Part shown: one piece after another, positions 41,201 through 50,395 of the stretch | Position numbering within the stretch: position 1 is the first letter of the stretch | Layout: each line of letters opens with the position of its first letter | From: Phytopseudomonas straminea | GTDB taxonomy: Bacteria > Pseudomonadota > Gammaproteobacteria > Pseudomonadales > Pseudomonadaceae | Reading direction: 5' to 3' | Length of the DNA stretch: 64,000 bases | Assembly: GCF_900112645.1 (NCBI RefSeq) | Contig: NZ_FOMO01000001.1 | Location: 434,001-498,000, forward strand | Program-made: the position numbers and the translations under genes | The notes under the pieces: generated by a model | The model's database searches: none | Told to the model about the DNA's origin: nothing | Seen by the model: only the letters and a program-made list of their open reading frames with translations

Positions 41201-44200
41201 GACCAGCTCGTCGGCAGGCTGTGCCGGCTGACGGGCCTGCAGGCTAGCGAGCATGTCGCCGAGCCGTGCATGACCCTGCTGCACGCTGTCGGTGGCGAAC
41301 GCGGAAACGCCATAACGGCGATCCACGAGGCCTTCGTAAAGGGCTTCCAGCTCGTGGGCCAGGGCGCTGATCGGCGTCACGCCGGCCATGTTGGCGCCAC
41401 CCTTGAGGGTATGCATGTCGCGCTGCAGCGACGAGGCCAGGCTGCGATTTTCCGGCTCGGCCAGCCAGCGCTGCAGATTGCCGGCAGCGCTGTCGAGGAT
41501 GTCCACCGCCTCTTCGAGGAAGATCGACTCCAGCTCGTTGTCGTCCGACTCGGCGGCATCCACGGATTCGTCGAGCGGCTCGCCGGTCATTTCAGACGCT
41601 TCCAGCACGCGGGTCGCTTCTTCCAGCTCGACTACCTGCAAGCCCGGCACGTCGCCGGACAGCAGAGCCAGCTTGGCCGGATCCAGCGCTTCATCGAACA
41701 GCGCGCGCAAGGCGGCCACGCGTTCGGGGCTGGGCGTGACTTCGAGGCCGGCAGCGACCTGATCCATCATGCTGACCAGCGCCTCGTGGGCCTGCTCGAC
41801 CTCGTCGAAGAAACGCTCGCTGACCGCCAGGCTGCCATCTTCGACAGCGCCGTAGACGTCCAGCAATGCCTCGCACAGCTCATCGATCTGCGGCAGCTCG
41901 GCCATTTCTGCGCCGCGGCCGAGGGTAGTCAGCTCTTCCAGCAGGGTATTCAGCTCCTGGCGCTCGGAAGGCTGCTGGCGCCAGCTGCGCAGCAGGTCTT
42001 CGGCGTCCAGCAGGATGTCCATGCCTTCGGCCAGGAAGATGCTGATCAGCTGCGGATCGCGGCTCTCACCGTGTTCGTCCTGGCGCTGGCTTTGGGCATG
42101 TTCGAGGCGCTGCTCGTGCAGCTGGCGCACGCGCTCCAGGAAGGCGTCGGTGCCCGGGATCGGTCGCAGCGGGTCGCTTTCCAGCTGGGCCAGGCCCTGG
42201 CGGAACAGCGCCTGGGCTTCGACCAGCACCTCGGCTTCGGCCAGGTCCAGCGGCACCAGGTTGACCTTGAACTCCTTGACCATCTTCTCCAGCGGCGCGG
42301 CCACTTCGGCCATCGGCAGAATTCCGGCCATATAGGCGCTGCCCTTGAGCGTGTGCAGGGCACGCTGCAGGTCATCGGTGACCGGCTGCGGCATCTCGCG
42401 GGCGCAGTCATCAAGGAAAGCGGCCAGGGTATCCAGATGGGTTTCCGCCTCGTTGCGGAAGATCTCCAGCAACTGCGGGTCGAGACCCGCCGGCTCTTCA
42501 TACGCAGGCTCCGGATGAACAGGTGCGGCAGCCTCGATCTCGCCCGCGGGCTCGGCTACCGCTGCAGCCGGGGCGTCATGCTTTGGGAGGCTCAGCCCTT
42601 TGGCCAGCGCGTGGGCGTCGGCTGCCAGCCGGTCGACATCGTCACGCTGACGCTGGGCCTGGGCGGCGAACTCGTCGACCAGCTCGGGCGTCAGCGCAAC
42701 CACTTGATTGATCACCTGCTTGACCTCGTCACCGGGCTGAATGCTGCGGTCGAGCACGCGGTTGAGCAGGTTTTCGATGGACCAGGCCAGCTCGCCGATG
42801 ACCAGTGCACGCACCATGCGACCACTGCCTTTGAGGGTGTGGAAGGCGCGACGAATTTCGGTCAGCGCCTCGCGGTCGTCGGTGTCGGCACACCAACGCG
42901 GCAGGAATTCGGCGATGGTTTCCAGCACCTCGCCGGCCTCCTCGATAAAGACCTCACGCAACTCTTCGTCGATGGGCTCTTCATCGGCGGGCGGCGGCAG
43001 CAGGCTGGGCGGCACGTCCGCAGCTGGCGGATTGATGGCCTGCACCGGCGCGGCCATCACGTCGGCCATGGACAGCGGCTTTTCGGCAGCCGGCTCCTCG
43101 ACTACAGGCGCTTCGGGCAAACCGGGCAGCTCGACTTCCGGCAATTGCAGGTCGTCGAGGTCGACCTCGTTCCACTGCGGCTCGTCGCCGGCATCGAGAT
43201 CCAAAGACTCCAGCTCCAGCGGTTGTTCTTCGAAACCCTGGCTCGGCAGATCGAGGACCGTCAGCTCGGCGACAGTCGGTTCGGCAGCGACCGGTTCGAG
43301 ATCGCTTTGTAGCTCGTCCAGCGACCACAGCTCGTCCTCGGCACGGCCGTGAGGCTCGGACGCCGCGGCCGGCCGATCGTCGAGGTCGAAGGACCACTCG
43401 TTATCGGCGACCGAAGCGGGTTGCTCGATGACCGGCAGCATCTCCAGTTCACCAAGCTCCAGCGGCTCGGCCGAGAGCAGGAAGTCGTCGTCCTGCTTCG
43501 CGGTGCTCGGCGCTTCCTCCAGCAGCTCGCTGTCATCCAGCGACCAGGCATCGTCGGCCACCGCGGCCTTGGCATCGCCGTAGGGGTCGTCGTCCAGTTC
43601 GCTCAGGTCGAGTGCGTAGGGGTCGGTCGCGGCGTCGCTTGGCTCAGGCGTCAGCGCCTGGGGCTGCTCGTCGGCCAGCGACCAGCTGTCGGCTTCTGCA
43701 GTCTCGACCAGCGTCTCGGTCGCCTGCTCGCCAGGCTCGATCACCTCGTCATGCAGTTCAGGCAGCTCGGCAGCTTGCTCCTCCTGCGGCCAATGCGTAT
43801 CGGCCACATCGCCAGCCAGGTCGACCGGCTCACTGGCCAGCTGCGGCTGTTCGAAAGCCGGCTCGTCCAGCACGGGCAGCTCGGCGACCGGTTCAGCCGC
43901 GGTATCCGCGTCAGCGCTTTCGATAGCGGGCGCGGCCAGCACGTCGATATCGTGCAGCGGATCATCCAGTGGCGCCGGCTCGTCCTCGGCAGGCGCATCG
44001 AGAATCGACGGCGCGTCCTGCAGCGGATAACCCAGCGCCCCGAGGCTTTCCTCGGCAACGTCGAGGATCAGGTCGCCTTGGGTGGCGTGGTCTTCGGACA
44101 GACGCTCCAGGTAGTACTCGACGCTGGTGATGGCATCGGCCAGGGTGTCGAGGTTCTGCCAGTTCGGCACTGCCTTGCGGGCTAGCAACTGTTCCTGGAT

Positions 44201-45700
44201 GTAGCGGTTGCAGGCATTGAGCAGCGCGGCGGCACGTTCCAGCGGAATCATCGCCAGGCCACCACGCACCTGGGTCAGCAGTTCCGGCACGCGGGCCAGG
44301 TGGTCGTGATTCCACTGCGAGGCGATGAACTCGATGATCGCGTCCTTAGCCTGTTCCAGGCCGGTGCGCGCTTCCTTGATCACCAACTGGTGGATCTGCC
44401 CGACATCGGTGGTAGGCAGGTGGCTTTCTTCGCGCTTGTTGCCATCGTTCTGGCCGACCATGCCGGTCAGCGTCGCTTCGACATAGAGCAGCGCGCCGGC
44501 GATGTCCATCAGTACCGCGTCGCTTGGCGACTGGGTGCCTTCAGTAAGGGCGCGTACCACGTCGAGCTGGTCGACGATGACCTTGCGCGGCTGGGCAAAA
44601 CCGAGCACGGCCAGGGTATCGGCGATCTGCTTGAGCGGCACCAGCAGGTTTTGCAGTTCGTTGACCTGGGCACGGTCGCTGCGCACGAACAGGTCGAGGC
44701 TGTCCTTGACCCGCACCAGCTCTTCACAGAGCGCGCCAACCACCGAGCGCATGGCATCGCGGTCGGGGCCCGCCAGGCGGGCACGCTCTTCATCGACCAC
44801 GCCATCGTCGGGCAGCGCTTCGTCGAGGTTGTAGCGCTCGCGCAGCACCTGGTTGCGCGGCGACTGCGGCGAGGCCTTGGCGACGTAGAACAGCAGGTTC
44901 TTGGTGAGTTCGTCCGGAGCACTCTGGTTGATGCCGTCAGCGCCCTGTTCGGTCAGGCGCTTGAGTTCCTTGTCGACCTGGCGCAGCAACGTGCGCACCG
45001 AGGTGCCGTTGGCGATGCTGCCGTTGGACAGGCCTTCGACGACGCCGGAAGCGATCTGCCACAGCGACTCGAGGGGCGAGTGCTTGCACAGGGTTTCCAG
45101 GCGTGCGAACACCCGCGCCATGTAGCCGAGGTTGGTATCCATGTCCTGCTGGCGAATGACGCCGACCAGCGCCACCTGCAGCATCTGCCGCAGCTTGCGC
45201 AACAGGGTCGGCAGTTCGGCGGTGCGCAGCTGGGTCAGCGACTCGGGCGACAGCGCCGCAGCACGGGCGGATAGGTCAGGCGAGAACAGGCTGGTTTCCG
45301 ACAGCAGCTTCTCGCCCCGCGCGGCGCGCAGGTCGTTGAGCAGCGGCAGCACCACCATGGGCAGGTCACGGCGTGCGGTCTGGATGCGGTCCAGGTACAC
45401 CGGCAGCTGCAGGATGGCCTGCATCAGCACTTCCAGCGCTTCGCCCTGGTTGGCCACGCGGCCGTCGATCAGCGCCTGGGACAGGTGCTCCATTTCCTCG
45501 GCGAGCAAGGCCGCGCCGAAGAACTCGACCATCTGCAGGGTGCCGTGAACCTGATGCACGTAGGTCTGGCAGAAGCGCATGCGTGTCGAATCCTGCGGAT
45601 TCTCGACGAACGCCTCCAGTGCCTGTCGCGCCTGCTTCAGGGTTTCCGCGATTTCGCCCTTGACCCACTCCAGGGCGACATAGTCGTGCCGATCACCCAT
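38219..45700 (-). CDS. chpA: Pil-Chp hybrid histidine kinase
   Basis: Very large CheA-type hybrid kinase of 2493 residues controlling twitching through PilG and PilH. Phosphotransfer domains occur in series, with phospho-sites at H49, T476, H954, H1116, T1258, H1430, H1614 and H1760: six His domains and two in which Thr replaces His. The kinase core follows, with its N-box RNAVDHG near 2075 and GRGVGMD downstream, then a CheW-like domain and a C-terminal receiver with acceptor D2423 (MLLDIEMPRMDG). Asp/Glu-rich linkers separate the phosphotransfer domains. The ATG at 45700 has GGAG upstream; a GTG two codons earlier is less likely. Architecture matches P. aeruginosa ChpA. Confidence 0.97.
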   Translation of the reverse strand: MGDRHDYVALEWVKGEIAETLKQARQALEAFVENPQDSTRMRFCQTYVHQVHGTLQMVEFFGAALLAEEMEHLSQALIDGRVANQGEALEVLMQAILQLPVYLDRIQTARRDLPMVVLPLLNDLRAARGEKLLSETSLFSPDLSARAAALSPESLTQLRTAELPTLLRKLRQMLQVALVGVIRQQDMDTNLGYMARVFARLETLCKHSPLESLWQIASGVVEGLSNGSIANGTSVRTLLRQVDKELKRLTEQGADGINQSAPDELTKNLLFYVAKASPQSPRNQVLRERYNLDEALPDDGVVDEERARLAGPDRDAMRSVVGALCEELVRVKDSLDLFVRSDRAQVNELQNLLVPLKQIADTLAVLGFAQPRKVIVDQLDVVRALTEGTQSPSDAVLMDIAGALLYVEATLTGMVGQNDGNKREESHLPTTDVGQIHQLVIKEARTGLEQAKDAIIEFIASQWNHDHLARVPELLTQVRGGLAMIPLERAAALLNACNRYIQEQLLARKAVPNWQNLDTLADAITSVEYYLERLSEDHATQGDLILDVAEESLGALGYPLQDAPSILDAPAEDEPAPLDDPLHDIDVLAAPAIESADADTAAEPVAELPVLDEPAFEQPQLASEPVDLAGDVADTHWPQEEQAAELPELHDEVIEPGEQATETLVETAEADSWSLADEQPQALTPEPSDAATDPYALDLSELDDDPYGDAKAAVADDAWSLDDSELLEEAPSTAKQDDDFLLSAEPLELGELEMLPVIEQPASVADNEWSFDLDDRPAAASEPHGRAEDELWSLDELQSDLEPVAAEPTVAELTVLDLPSQGFEEQPLELESLDLDAGDEPQWNEVDLDDLQLPEVELPGLPEAPVVEEPAAEKPLSMADVMAAPVQAINPPAADVPPSLLPPPADEEPIDEELREVFIEEAGEVLETIAEFLPRWCADTDDREALTEIRRAFHTLKGSGRMVRALVIGELAWSIENLLNRVLDRSIQPGDEVKQVINQVVALTPELVDEFAAQAQRQRDDVDRLAADAHALAKGLSLPKHDAPAAAVAEPAGEIEAAAPVHPEPAYEEPAGLDPQLLEIFRNEAETHLDTLAAFLDDCAREMPQPVTDDLQRALHTLKGSAYMAGILPMAEVAAPLEKMVKEFKVNLVPLDLAEAEVLVEAQALFRQGLAQLESDPLRPIPGTDAFLERVRQLHEQRLEHAQSQRQDEHGESRDPQLISIFLAEGMDILLDAEDLLRSWRQQPSERQELNTLLEELTTLGRGAEMAELPQIDELCEALLDVYGAVEDGSLAVSERFFDEVEQAHEALVSMMDQVAAGLEVTPSPERVAALRALFDEALDPAKLALLSGDVPGLQVVELEEATRVLEASEMTGEPLDESVDAAESDDNELESIFLEEAVDILDSAAGNLQRWLAEPENRSLASSLQRDMHTLKGGANMAGVTPISALAHELEALYEGLVDRRYGVSAFATDSVQQGHARLGDMLASLQARQPAQPADELVEAIRQFRQRGGQDEQPGEPEALVAAEPVEHPDAWPEPEPEAPVAEPVAEIVEPPVVRAEPAPQAAVHSDRDPELVEIFLEEGFDIIDSAGAALTHWMDDVDNSLDLESLQRDLHTLKGGARMAEIREIGDLAHELEFLYEDLGNGRLRPSPMLFELLHACHDRLAEMLDAVRSQRQVPNGDELIETIRRLRANPDEQLSMPRAVPLSAAPQEFDADSDEILDIFLEEADDLLEAMEAGIGRWEERRDDASCIDDLLRILHTLKGGARLAGQKQLGDQSHDLEQHLTEAQTQGAPWPDSLFLDVQSGFEGLQKSLDELRLRLQQQPQDERPAAEPEQPVARAATSIVAASERPVVAAENRALPFVQRAEVAAEEAAARRAPQELVKVPADLLEGLVNLAGETSIFRGRVEQQVSDFGFTLSEMEATIDRVRDQLRRLDTETQAQILSRYQAEAERAGYEEFDPLEMDRHSQLQQLSRALFESASDLLDLKETLASRNRDAETLLLQQARVNTELQEGLMRTRMVPFDRLVPRLRRIVRQVASELGKQVEFTVGNADGEMDRTVLERIVAPLEHMLRNAVDHGIEGAAVRAKAGKPEQGSIRLELGREGGDIVLTLSDDGAGINLDAVRRKAIERGLMDAGADLSEHEILQFILEAGFSTAEKVTQISGRGVGMDVVNAEVKQLGGSMSIDSVIGEGTTFRIRLPFTVSVNRALMVLSGEDLYAIPLNTIEGIVRVSPYELESYYGPDAPRFEYAGQAYELRYLGDLLNNGQHPKLVGQSLPLPVILVRSSEHAVAVQVDSLAGSREIVVKSLGPQFATVPGISGATILGDGRVVVILDLLATIRELHAHLQYQVRPRLAADAGTLAEVEVERPTLVMVVDDSVTVRKVTSRLLERNGMNVLTAKDGVDAIAQLQEHRPDIMLLDIEMPRMDGFEVANLIRHDEGLKDLPIIMITSRTGEKHRERAMSIGVNEYLGKPYQESLLLDSIEKWTKRP

Positions 45701-45714
45701 ACACACTCCGTCTC

Positions 45715-46563
45715 TTAGCCCTTGCGGGTATACGCCAGCACTCGCTCATCGGCCACCGGAAGCATGTCCGGATGCTGCCAGCCGACCACTTCGCCCACCC
45801 CGATCACCAGCAAGCCACCTGGCGCCAGGCACTCGGCCAGGCGGTTGAGGATCTCGCGGCGTCGCCAGCGGCGGAAATAGATCAGCAAGTTCTGGCAAAA
45901 AATAACGTCCATGCCGGTCATTGGCGCCTTGTCCAACTCCAGCACGTTGAGCCTGGCGCAGCACACCCGTGCGGCCAGTTCCGGCAAAACCTTGAAGCGT
46001 CCATCGCCCTGCTGCGCGAAATAGCGCGCACGCAGCGCTTCGTCCATGGGTTGCAGCCTGCGTCCGTCGTACAAACCTTCACGGGCCTTGGCCAGGGCGC
46101 TGCGGCTGATATCGGTGCCGGTAACGCCAAAGCGCCCCTCAGGTCCCAGCACTTCGCTGGCGCCGATAGCCAGCGAATAGGGCTCCTCACCGCTGGAGCA
46201 ACCCACGCTCCAGATCGCCAGGGGCCTGTCCAGCCCCTGCTCACCGCGCCGGGCAAGGTACGCCTGGTACACCTCGAACGACGCCGGATGCCGGTAGAAG
46301 CGGGTTTCCTGTACGGTCAGCCGATCCAGCAGATTGGCCCATTCCACGGCACCGCGCGGGCCATCGGTGACCTGCCGGTAATAGGCGGCATAGTCGGCGA
46401 TGCCCAGTTCGCGCATTCGCGTGCTCAGGTTGGTCTGCAGGAAGATGCGGCGCTGTTCGTTGACCACCATGCCCAGGCGCGACTCCAGCAACTGTTGCCA
46501 GTCGCGGAACTCGTTGGCGGACATGTCCGCCACTGGCTGCAAGGCCCAGACGCCTGACTGCAT
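45715..46563 (-). CDS. pilK: CheR-type chemoreceptor methyltransferase
   Basis: SAM-dependent methyltransferase of about 282 residues that methylates glutamates of the PilJ receptor. The CheR N-terminal helical domain is followed by the SAM-binding domain with WSVGCSSGEEPYSLAI and the DVIFCQNLLIYF segment. The start is uncertain: an in-frame ATG at 46605 would add 14 residues, but 46563 has a GAGGG site at proper distance while the upstream one has none. It lies between pilJ and chpA in the operon. Confidence 0.92.
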   Translation of the reverse strand: MQSGVWALQPVADMSANEFRDWQQLLESRLGMVVNEQRRIFLQTNLSTRMRELGIADYAAYYRQVTDGPRGAVEWANLLDRLTVQETRFYRHPASFEVYQAYLARRGEQGLDRPLAIWSVGCSSGEEPYSLAIGASEVLGPEGRFGVTGTDISRSALAKAREGLYDGRRLQPMDEALRARYFAQQGDGRFKVLPELAARVCCARLNVLELDKAPMTGMDVIFCQNLLIYFRRWRRREILNRLAECLAPGGLLVIGVGEVVGWQHPDMLPVADERVLAYTRKG

Positions 46564-46631
46564 GTTGAAGCCCTCGCTCGAGCACCCGCCCGCCGCCTGG
46601 TGCATCGCTCAATGCGCCAGACGGCAGACGA

Positions 46632-48680
46632 TCACGCCTGCTCGCCGTCGTTTGGCAGGTTGAAGCCGGACACCGAATTGCGCATCTCGCTGGCCATCTT
46701 GGCCAGGTTACCAATGCTCTTGGCGGTGGCGGTGGTACCGGACGAGGTCTGCGAGGTGATCTCCTGAATCACGTTCATGGTGTTGGAGATGTGGCCGGCA
46801 GACGATGCCTGCTGACGTGCCGCGTTGGAAATGTTCTGGATGAGCGCGGCGAGGGTCTTGGATACCTTCTCGATCTCTTCCAGGGCCACACCGGCGTCCT
46901 GCGCCAGGCGTGCACCGCGTACCACCTCGGAGGTGGTCTGTTCCATGGAGATAACGGCTTCGTTGGTGTCGGTCTGAATGGTCTTTACCAGCGCCTCGAT
47001 CTGCTTGGTCGCGCCGGAGGAACGTTCGGCGAGGCGTTGTACCTCGTCCGCTACCACGGCGAAGCCTCGGCCTGCGTCACCGGCCATGGAGGCCTGGATC
47101 GCGGCATTCAGTGCGAGGATGTTGGTTTGGTCGGCGATGTCGTTGATGAGGCTTACGATGTCACCGATCTCCTGGGACGATTCACCGAGGCGCTTGATTC
47201 GCTTCGAGGTGTCCTGGATCTGCTCACGGATGTTGTCCATGCCGGTGATGGTGTTGTGTACGACTTCGTTGCCCTTGTTGGCGATGGCTACGGAACGTTC
47301 CGCTACCGCGGAGGACTCCGAGGCGTTCGCCGATACCTGGTCAATCGACACGGCCATTTCGTTGATTGCCGCCGAGGCCCCGGCGATTTCCTGGGCCTGG
47401 TGCTCGGATGCCTCGGCCAGGTGCATGGCGGTGGCCTGGGTTTCCTGGGCAGCACCGGCCACCTGTACGGCGGTCATGTTGATCGTCGCGACCAGGTCGC
47501 GCAGCTGGTCGATGGAGTAGTTGATGGAGTCGGCGATGGCACCGGTGAAGTCTTCGGTTACCGTCGCGGCCACTGTCAGGTCACCGTCGGCGAGGTCGGC
47601 GATCTCATCGAGCAGACGCAGAATCGCGGTCTGGTTACGTTCGTTCTTCTCGGCGGTTTCGGCCAGTCGACGGTTGGTCTCCTGCACCATCACCAGGCCG
47701 ATGATCAGAATCGAACCCAGCGCCAGGGCGCCCAGCACGTAGCCGGCGATGGTGTTCAGCGAACGACCGTCGGCCAGGCCTTCGAAACCCGCCGACAGCG
47801 CCGAGGCCTTGTCGAGCAGGGTTTGCGAAACGGTGAAGATGGTGTTGGCCGATTCACGAACCTGGAACAGTTCGGGCGAGGTCTCGAGAATCTCGTCCAC
47901 CGAACCGGATACGAATTCGAACAGCTCGGAAATCTCGCCGAGGCGCTCCAGGGCCTCCTGGTCGCTGACCTTGGTGATTTCCATGGCGGCGTTGCCTTCC
48001 TGCATGGCGCTCAGTACGCGGCCGAACAGGCTGGCGTCGCGGCCGAACATGTCGGCCGCCTGTACCGAATCCTGGTCACCGGCCAGCACCTTATTCACCG
48101 AGCCGAGAATACGTTCGGCGAGCAGCGACTGGCGCTGGGCCACCGAGACCTGGGCCGCCGGCGCACCGCTTTCCAGCAGGATGTCGACCACTTCTTCGTA
48201 CTCGACCTGCAGCTGCGGAATGGTTTCGGCCAGGGTGGCGGCTACCTGGTGCAGCGACAGAACGGTCTGTTCGCTGGCCAGGATGGCGTCGGCGTTCTGG
48301 CGCAGCGCGTCCCAGTCCTGCTGCACGGCAGCCATCTGCGTCTGTACATCAGCGGGCGCTGCTGGCAGGCCGCTCTGCGCATTGCCATCGGTCAGGTAGG
48401 CCCAGCGCTTCTGGAAGTCGTTGCGCGCATCGCGCAACAGCGCGAAGGCTTCGGGCTTGCCCGCGGCGGATTCGGTGGCGTCCTTGGCGATACGCTGGGA
48501 CAGTACGCGCAGCTCACCGGCGTGACCGAGGTACTCGGTATCGTGGTTACTCTGCGTGTTCATGTACGCGAAGTTGGCGAACAGCATCACGATCGAAACG
48601 ATCAGGACGACGAACAGCCCCGCCACGAGCCCACCGACCCGTGTCCCCGCCAGCACGTTGTTGGAGATTACTTTTTTCAT
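46632..48680 (-). CDS. pilJ: Type IV pilus chemoreceptor (methyl-accepting protein)
   Basis: Inner-membrane chemoreceptor of 682 residues for the Pil-Chp pathway. TM1 is about 17-40 and TM2 about 310-335, enclosing a periplasmic sensor of two PilJ-type helical modules. A HAMP region follows ([23 protein letters not shown]). The cytoplasmic signalling tip shows the conserved [20 protein letters not shown]. PilJ is thought to sense surface contact through pilin and to drive ChpA. It lies downstream of the CheW-like pilI, as in other Pseudomonas. Confidence 0.96.
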   Translation of the reverse strand: MKKVISNNVLAGTRVGGLVAGLFVVLIVSIVMLFANFAYMNTQSNHDTEYLGHAGELRVLSQRIAKDATESAAGKPEAFALLRDARNDFQKRWAYLTDGNAQSGLPAAPADVQTQMAAVQQDWDALRQNADAILASEQTVLSLHQVAATLAETIPQLQVEYEEVVDILLESGAPAAQVSVAQRQSLLAERILGSVNKVLAGDQDSVQAADMFGRDASLFGRVLSAMQEGNAAMEITKVSDQEALERLGEISELFEFVSGSVDEILETSPELFQVRESANTIFTVSQTLLDKASALSAGFEGLADGRSLNTIAGYVLGALALGSILIIGLVMVQETNRRLAETAEKNERNQTAILRLLDEIADLADGDLTVAATVTEDFTGAIADSINYSIDQLRDLVATINMTAVQVAGAAQETQATAMHLAEASEHQAQEIAGASAAINEMAVSIDQVSANASESSAVAERSVAIANKGNEVVHNTITGMDNIREQIQDTSKRIKRLGESSQEIGDIVSLINDIADQTNILALNAAIQASMAGDAGRGFAVVADEVQRLAERSSGATKQIEALVKTIQTDTNEAVISMEQTTSEVVRGARLAQDAGVALEEIEKVSKTLAALIQNISNAARQQASSAGHISNTMNVIQEITSQTSSGTTATAKSIGNLAKMASEMRNSVSGFNLPNDGEQA

Positions 48681-48762
48681 TATCTGGCCCCCGCCTGGAC
48701 CCTACCGCACTTCGAATTCCATCTAACGTCAGAAGGCAGGCTGTGCCGCCCCCACCGAAAAG

Positions 48763-49302
48763 CTATCTGTATGCCACGTCCACAAACTCGGGTGCCTGGG
48801 CCAGCGCATGAGGGCTGAACACCAACCAGGGCTGCTCGCGCTGGAACACGCCGTGAATGAACGGTGCGATGGACGCCTCGAGCGCTGGCAACTGCTCGGA
48901 GAAGGTATCCACCGCAAAATGCTGCATGCCGAACACCTCGTCGACCGTCAGGCCGGCGAAGATGTCCTGGTGATCGACCACCAGCACCCGCCGCTGCTTG
49001 CGCAAGGGCGACAGCTCGCCGCCGAAAAAGCCGCACAGGTCCATCACCGGCAGCAATCGTCCGCGCACGTTGGCAACGCCCTTGACCCAGCTTTTCACAC
49101 CGGGCAGCAAGGTATGTCGTGGCTCGTGCAACACTTCACCGACCTCACCCATCGGTGCGACGAAAAACCGCTCGCCCATGCGAAAGCCAATGCCACTCCA
49201 GGTCTGCACCGCCACCTGCTGCGATGGCAAGCCCGCTGCCAACGCGCGGCAACGCTGCTCGATACCGAGAAGGATCTGAAAGGGGGTGCGTGTCTCTGAC
49301 AT
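48763..49302 (-). CDS. pilI: CheW-like adaptor
   Basis: CheW-domain protein of 179 residues linking PilJ to ChpA. Typical CheW elements are GERFFVAPMGEVGEVL, KGVANVRGRLLPVMDLCGFFG and QRRVLVVDHQDIFAGLTVDEVFGM. It sits between pilH and pilJ in the leftward Pil-Chp operon. The first ATG of the frame is used, with a modest ACAGG motif upstream. Confidence 0.94.
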   Translation of the reverse strand: MSETRTPFQILLGIEQRCRALAAGLPSQQVAVQTWSGIGFRMGERFFVAPMGEVGEVLHEPRHTLLPGVKSWVKGVANVRGRLLPVMDLCGFFGGELSPLRKQRRVLVVDHQDIFAGLTVDEVFGMQHFAVDTFSEQLPALEASIAPFIHGVFQREQPWLVFSPHALAQAPEFVDVAYR

Positions 49303-49345
49303 GCCTGTCGTGACCTTCTTCTTTTGTCGTGTCGCGGGCGCGGCC

Positions 49346-49711
49346 TCAGCCGGCGAGCACCGCGTTCAGTGTTTTCAGCAGCGTAGCTTCGTCCACCGGT
49401 TTGGTCAGGTAGTCCTTGGCGCCCTGGCGCTTGCCCCAGACCTTGTCGGTTTCCTGATCCTTGGTGGTCACGATGATCACCGGGATATGGCTGGTTTCGG
49501 CATCCTTGGTCAGCTGTCGGGTGGCCTGGAAGCCATTGAGCCCGGGCATGACGATGTCCATCAGCACCACATCGGGTTTTTCCTGGCGCGCCAGGGCGAC
49601 GCCGTCGGCGCCGTTTTCGGCCTTAAGTACCTGATGGCCATGTTTTTCCAGCATGGCGGTCAGCTTGTACATTTCGGTCGGCGAGTCATCAACAATCAGA
49701 ATTCGAGCCAT
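49346..49711 (-). CDS. pilH: CheY-like response regulator
   Basis: Single-domain receiver of 121 residues with acceptor D52 (VVLMDIVMPG), acidic pocket near D8/D9 and the switch Thr/Lys region VTTKDQ and LTKP. In P. aeruginosa PilH opposes PilG, favouring pilus retraction and lowering cAMP. The frame extends four codons to 49723, but ATG 49711 (MARILIVDD) is the family start. It is the second gene of the operon, after pilG. Confidence 0.95.
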   Translation of the reverse strand: MARILIVDDSPTEMYKLTAMLEKHGHQVLKAENGADGVALARQEKPDVVLMDIVMPGLNGFQATRQLTKDAETSHIPVIIVTTKDQETDKVWGKRQGAKDYLTKPVDEATLLKTLNAVLAG

Positions 49712-49760
49712 GATGTTTCCCAATACATAGAAGAGAGGCGGTGGTAGCGACAGCCGGGCG

Positions 49761-50168
49761 TCAGGACGCTTGTTCGACCGGAGAGAACTCCGGGACGTGG
49801 GCCTTGATCGCGCCGAGCAGCTCCTCCTTGCTGAATGGCTTGGTCAGGTATTGATCAGAACCGACGATGCGCCCCTTGGCCTTGTCGAACAGGCCGTCCT
49901 TGGACGACAGCATGATAACGGGGGTGGATTTGAAGGCACTGTTGTTCTTGATCAAGGCGCAGGTCTGATAACCATCCAGACGCGGCATCATGATGTCGAC
50001 GAAGATGATGCTCGGGTGGGTGTCGGCAATCTTCGCCAGAGCGTCGAAACCGTCCACTGCGGTGATCACATCACAGCCCACCTTTTTCAGCAGGGTTTCC
50101 GCTGTACGACGAATCGTCTTCGAGTCGTCGATCACCATCACCCTCAAGCCTTCCGAATGCTGTTCCAT
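49761..50168 (-). CDS. pilG: CheY-like response regulator
   Basis: Single-domain receiver of 135 residues with acceptor D58 (IIFVDIMMPRLDG), acidic pocket at D14/D15 and LTKPFS. In P. aeruginosa PilG promotes pilus extension and stimulates the adenylate cyclase CyaB. The frame is open far upstream to 50333, but ATG 50168 gives the known length and follows a purine-rich GGCAGGGCAG stretch. It heads the operon; the 227-bp divergent gap to gshB must hold both promoters. Confidence 0.95.
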   Translation of the reverse strand: MEQHSEGLRVMVIDDSKTIRRTAETLLKKVGCDVITAVDGFDALAKIADTHPSIIFVDIMMPRLDGYQTCALIKNNSAFKSTPVIMLSSKDGLFDKAKGRIVGSDQYLTKPFSKEELLGAIKAHVPEFSPVEQAS

Positions 50169-50395
50169 GTCTGCCCTGCCACCACTTCGGTGAGTCGTTG
50201 TATTACGCCATATCCAGTGCGCCGGAGGCCCTGAAATCAATGGGCCCGGCCCATCGCTGGGCCTTTGTAGCACACTCTCCACATGCAAGCCATCGGCCTG
50301 CTCGCCCTTGACCGGCCGCCCTGTCAGCGCCACCCTTGGCGCCCATCCCTGCTACCTTCGCGGCTGCTTCGCACCGCCTCTACGGAGATACTTCA

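Noticed and set aside
38213..43312. Plus-strand open frame of 1699 codons opposite chpA
   Set aside because: It is antisense to a strongly supported gene. In high-GC DNA the complementary strand often stays open. Its translation is His/Gln/Gly-rich with no domain, and no ribosome site or start fits.
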